Part shown: piece by piece, positions 39,807 to 40,994 of the stretch
Layout: the number at the start of each line of letters is the position of its first letter
How positions within the stretch are numbered: position 1 is the stretch's first letter
Origin: Deltaproteobacteria bacterium
Lineage (GTDB): Bacteria; Bdellovibrionota_C; UBA2361; JAGFJO01
Direction: 5' to 3'
NCBI GenBank assembly: GCA_024102635.1
Contig: JAGFJO010000103.1
Coordinates: 1 to 40,994, forward strand
DNA length: 40,994 nucleotides
The notes under the pieces: generated by a model
Seen by the model: only the letters and a program-made list of their open reading frames with translations
Told to the model about the DNA's origin: nothing
Database searches by the model: none
Position numbers and translations under genes: made by a program

Positions 39807-40994
39807 TTAGAAAACTCGATAAATAGATTCGACTATTTGATCCTCAAGGGCAAGAGCTTGTTCTCTGGAAGCAACTCCATTCTGCAGAATCGTAAAAGCC
39901 AGTCTGCGCCCCTTGGATGAAGTCAAAAACCCGGATAAGGTGTTCACTCCATTGAGCGTACCGGTTTTAGCCCGCACGACATTGCCGGGGGGATCGAAGG
40001 CCCTCTTTTTCAACGTTCCACTGCGGCCTGCAACTGAAAGCGACGCCTCAAAATCCGGACGGATCGCCTCATCGGCCATCCCGCTCAATAGGAACTTACT
40101 GAGAGCACGAGCAGTCAACAAGTTATCGTGGCTGAGGCCGGAGCCGTCCCTGATTTGCAAATGAGCGGCCGGTACCTTCATGGCAAGCAAAGCGGCTTTC
40201 ATCCTTTCAAGTCCTTTTTCCCGGTCGTAATAGCCCCCATTCTCCCCCAACGCGAATACGATCTGCTCTCCTATGAAGTTGGTGCTGAAATGGTTGAGAT
40301 CTTGGACGATGAGAGCCAGGGGCTTCGACTTATACTCGTAGACCTGACGCGCCGATGCCGGCGTCGCGCCAAATAACGGGGCAGAGGGAACATTGATTCC
40401 AAGCAATTTGGCAAATCCAAGAAAGGAAGCAGCGAAATACCTGCGCGGCTCATCAACCGAGCGGTATATTGCTCGGCAGCTCTCTCCGGCGCCAATCTCT
40501 CCGGCGACAGAAAACGCCAGCGAACCGTTCTGGAGCACTCGCTGCTGGACCGTGATCGGCTTTGCCGGTCTAAGGGCCGTCCTGATTGAACCTGATATCT
40601 GAATCGGGAGATCCCAAGGGTCCGGTGTGACAACTGCCGCGCCACTGGAGCCCGCCGGACACACTTCAAGGGCTATACTGTTGAAGTTGAAGGGTAGCGC
40701 AGAAGCAGTGCTCTCGTAGGCTCTCTGGCCGGTGCGCGAGGGACGTTGAACGAATGCTGTATCATCAAAGACAACATGCTCTATTTTTTTAATGCCCAAC
40801 TTTCTGAGTTGTCTAACAAAAACCCACATCGATTCTGTTGTGAAGGAGGGATCGCCGAACCCTTTGACGTAGAGTTTTTTTACGCTCCCTGAAGCGTAAC
40901 CTTCTAAAAAGAGCCGGGTTGCAAACCTATATGCGGGGCCGAGCTTCTTAAGAGCTATTATCGATGTGAGGATTTTTTGAACACTGGCCGGTTT
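39807..40994 (-). CDS. dacB: D-alanyl-D-alanine carboxypeptidase (PBP4 type), 5' end outside window
   Basis: The visible part is 395 codons; a start may be misread at 40829 (MWVFV), but the same frame continues without stop to the window edge and includes the catalytic SxxK serine in KPASVQK (codons 1-7 of the visible part), so the gene is longer at its 5' end. Other motifs: RDGSGLSHDN (SxN box region) near residue 270 and AKTGTLNGVN (KTG box) near 350. PBP4 enzymes cut the D-Ala-D-Ala bond and crosslinks in the periplasm. The missing part contains the signal peptide and start. It is the left-hand neighbour of MltD in the cell-wall block. Confidence 0.93.
   Translation of the reverse strand, partial: KPASVQKILTSIIALKKLGPAYRFATRLFLEGYASGSVKKLYVKGFGDPSFTTESMWVFVRQLRKLGIKKIEHVVFDDTAFVQRPSRTGQRAYESTASALPFNFNSIALEVCPAGSSGAAVVTPDPWDLPIQISGSIRTALRPAKPITVQQRVLQNGSLAFSVAGEIGAGESCRAIYRSVDEPRRYFAASFLGFAKLLGINVPSAPLFGATPASARQVYEYKSKPLALIVQDLNHFSTNFIGEQIVFALGENGGYYDREKGLERMKAALLAMKVPAAHLQIRDGSGLSHDNLLTARALSKFLLSGMADEAIRPDFEASLSVAGRSGTLKKRAFDPPGNVVRAKTGTLNGVNTLSGFLTSSKGRRLAFTILQNGVASREQALALEDQIVESIYRVF

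Noticed and set aside
40829..40994. A dacB start at 40829
   Set aside because: The frame stays open upstream to the window edge and contains the catalytic SxxK motif, so the true start is outside.

Overview
The window comes from a Gram-negative bacterium. It encodes lipoprotein signal peptidase (LspA), an OmpA-type peptidoglycan-binding lipoprotein, heptose/LPS-type sugar genes, a LysM lytic transglycosylase and a PBP4-type carboxypeptidase. Most genes are compact and bacterial housekeeping in character. Nothing in the sequence fixes the phylum; the mixture (bacterial Ku/LigD end joining, many glycine-zipper lipoproteins, BON proteins, def-fmt-rpe-plsY) fits a soil or sediment lineage of deltaproteobacterial grade, but that is inference. 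No tRNA, rRNA, CRISPR array, insertion sequence, integrase or prophage was recognised. Both edges cut genes: an exported protein at the left (3' end missing) and dacB at the right (5' end missing).

Layout. 1-2953: truncated exported protein, small secreted protein, thiE-thiD. 2986-4245 (minus): three overlapping genes for YqjD/YqjE-like membrane stress proteins. 4385-11139 (minus): a tightly overlapping six-gene sugar operon (two GT4-like glycosyltransferases, GmhB, GT9 heptosyltransferase-like, O-carbamoyltransferase, GT2), most likely making a carbamoylated heptose-containing surface glycan. 11218-20329: an envelope/stress and DNA-repair block holding a glycine-zipper stress operon, two BON proteins, DUF1328, several tiny charged proteins, Ku-LigD and an AI-2E-type permease. 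20555-21712: an unusual response-regulator/CRP fusion. 21950-26328: FAD/Rieske oxidoreductase, purC with an unknown membrane protein, and another unknown. 26452-29227: def-fmt-rpe-plsY. 29870-31120: clpX. 31147-35135 (minus): three glycine-zipper lipoproteins beside lspA and a WD40 lipoprotein. 35371-36786: a DEAD-box-like protein that lacks the whole first RecA domain. 36950-40994 (minus): second AI-2E permease, MltD-like transglycosylase, dacB.

How it fits together. Much of the window serves the envelope (lipoprotein maturation, peptidoglycan hydrolysis, phospholipid synthesis, surface glycan) and stress survival (NHEJ pair, YqjD-like, YflT-like, BON, DUF1328). The most distinctive items are the REC-CRP fusion, with palindromes in two nearby control regions, one of which matches the FNR consensus at 9 of 10 positions; the 'half helicase' carrying an RGG-rich linker and a DbpA-type RNA-binding domain; and several small genes (14043-14553, 18000-18158) that ordinary ORF length cut-offs miss. 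I did not find convincing evidence for a complete new multi-gene system; these are candidates.
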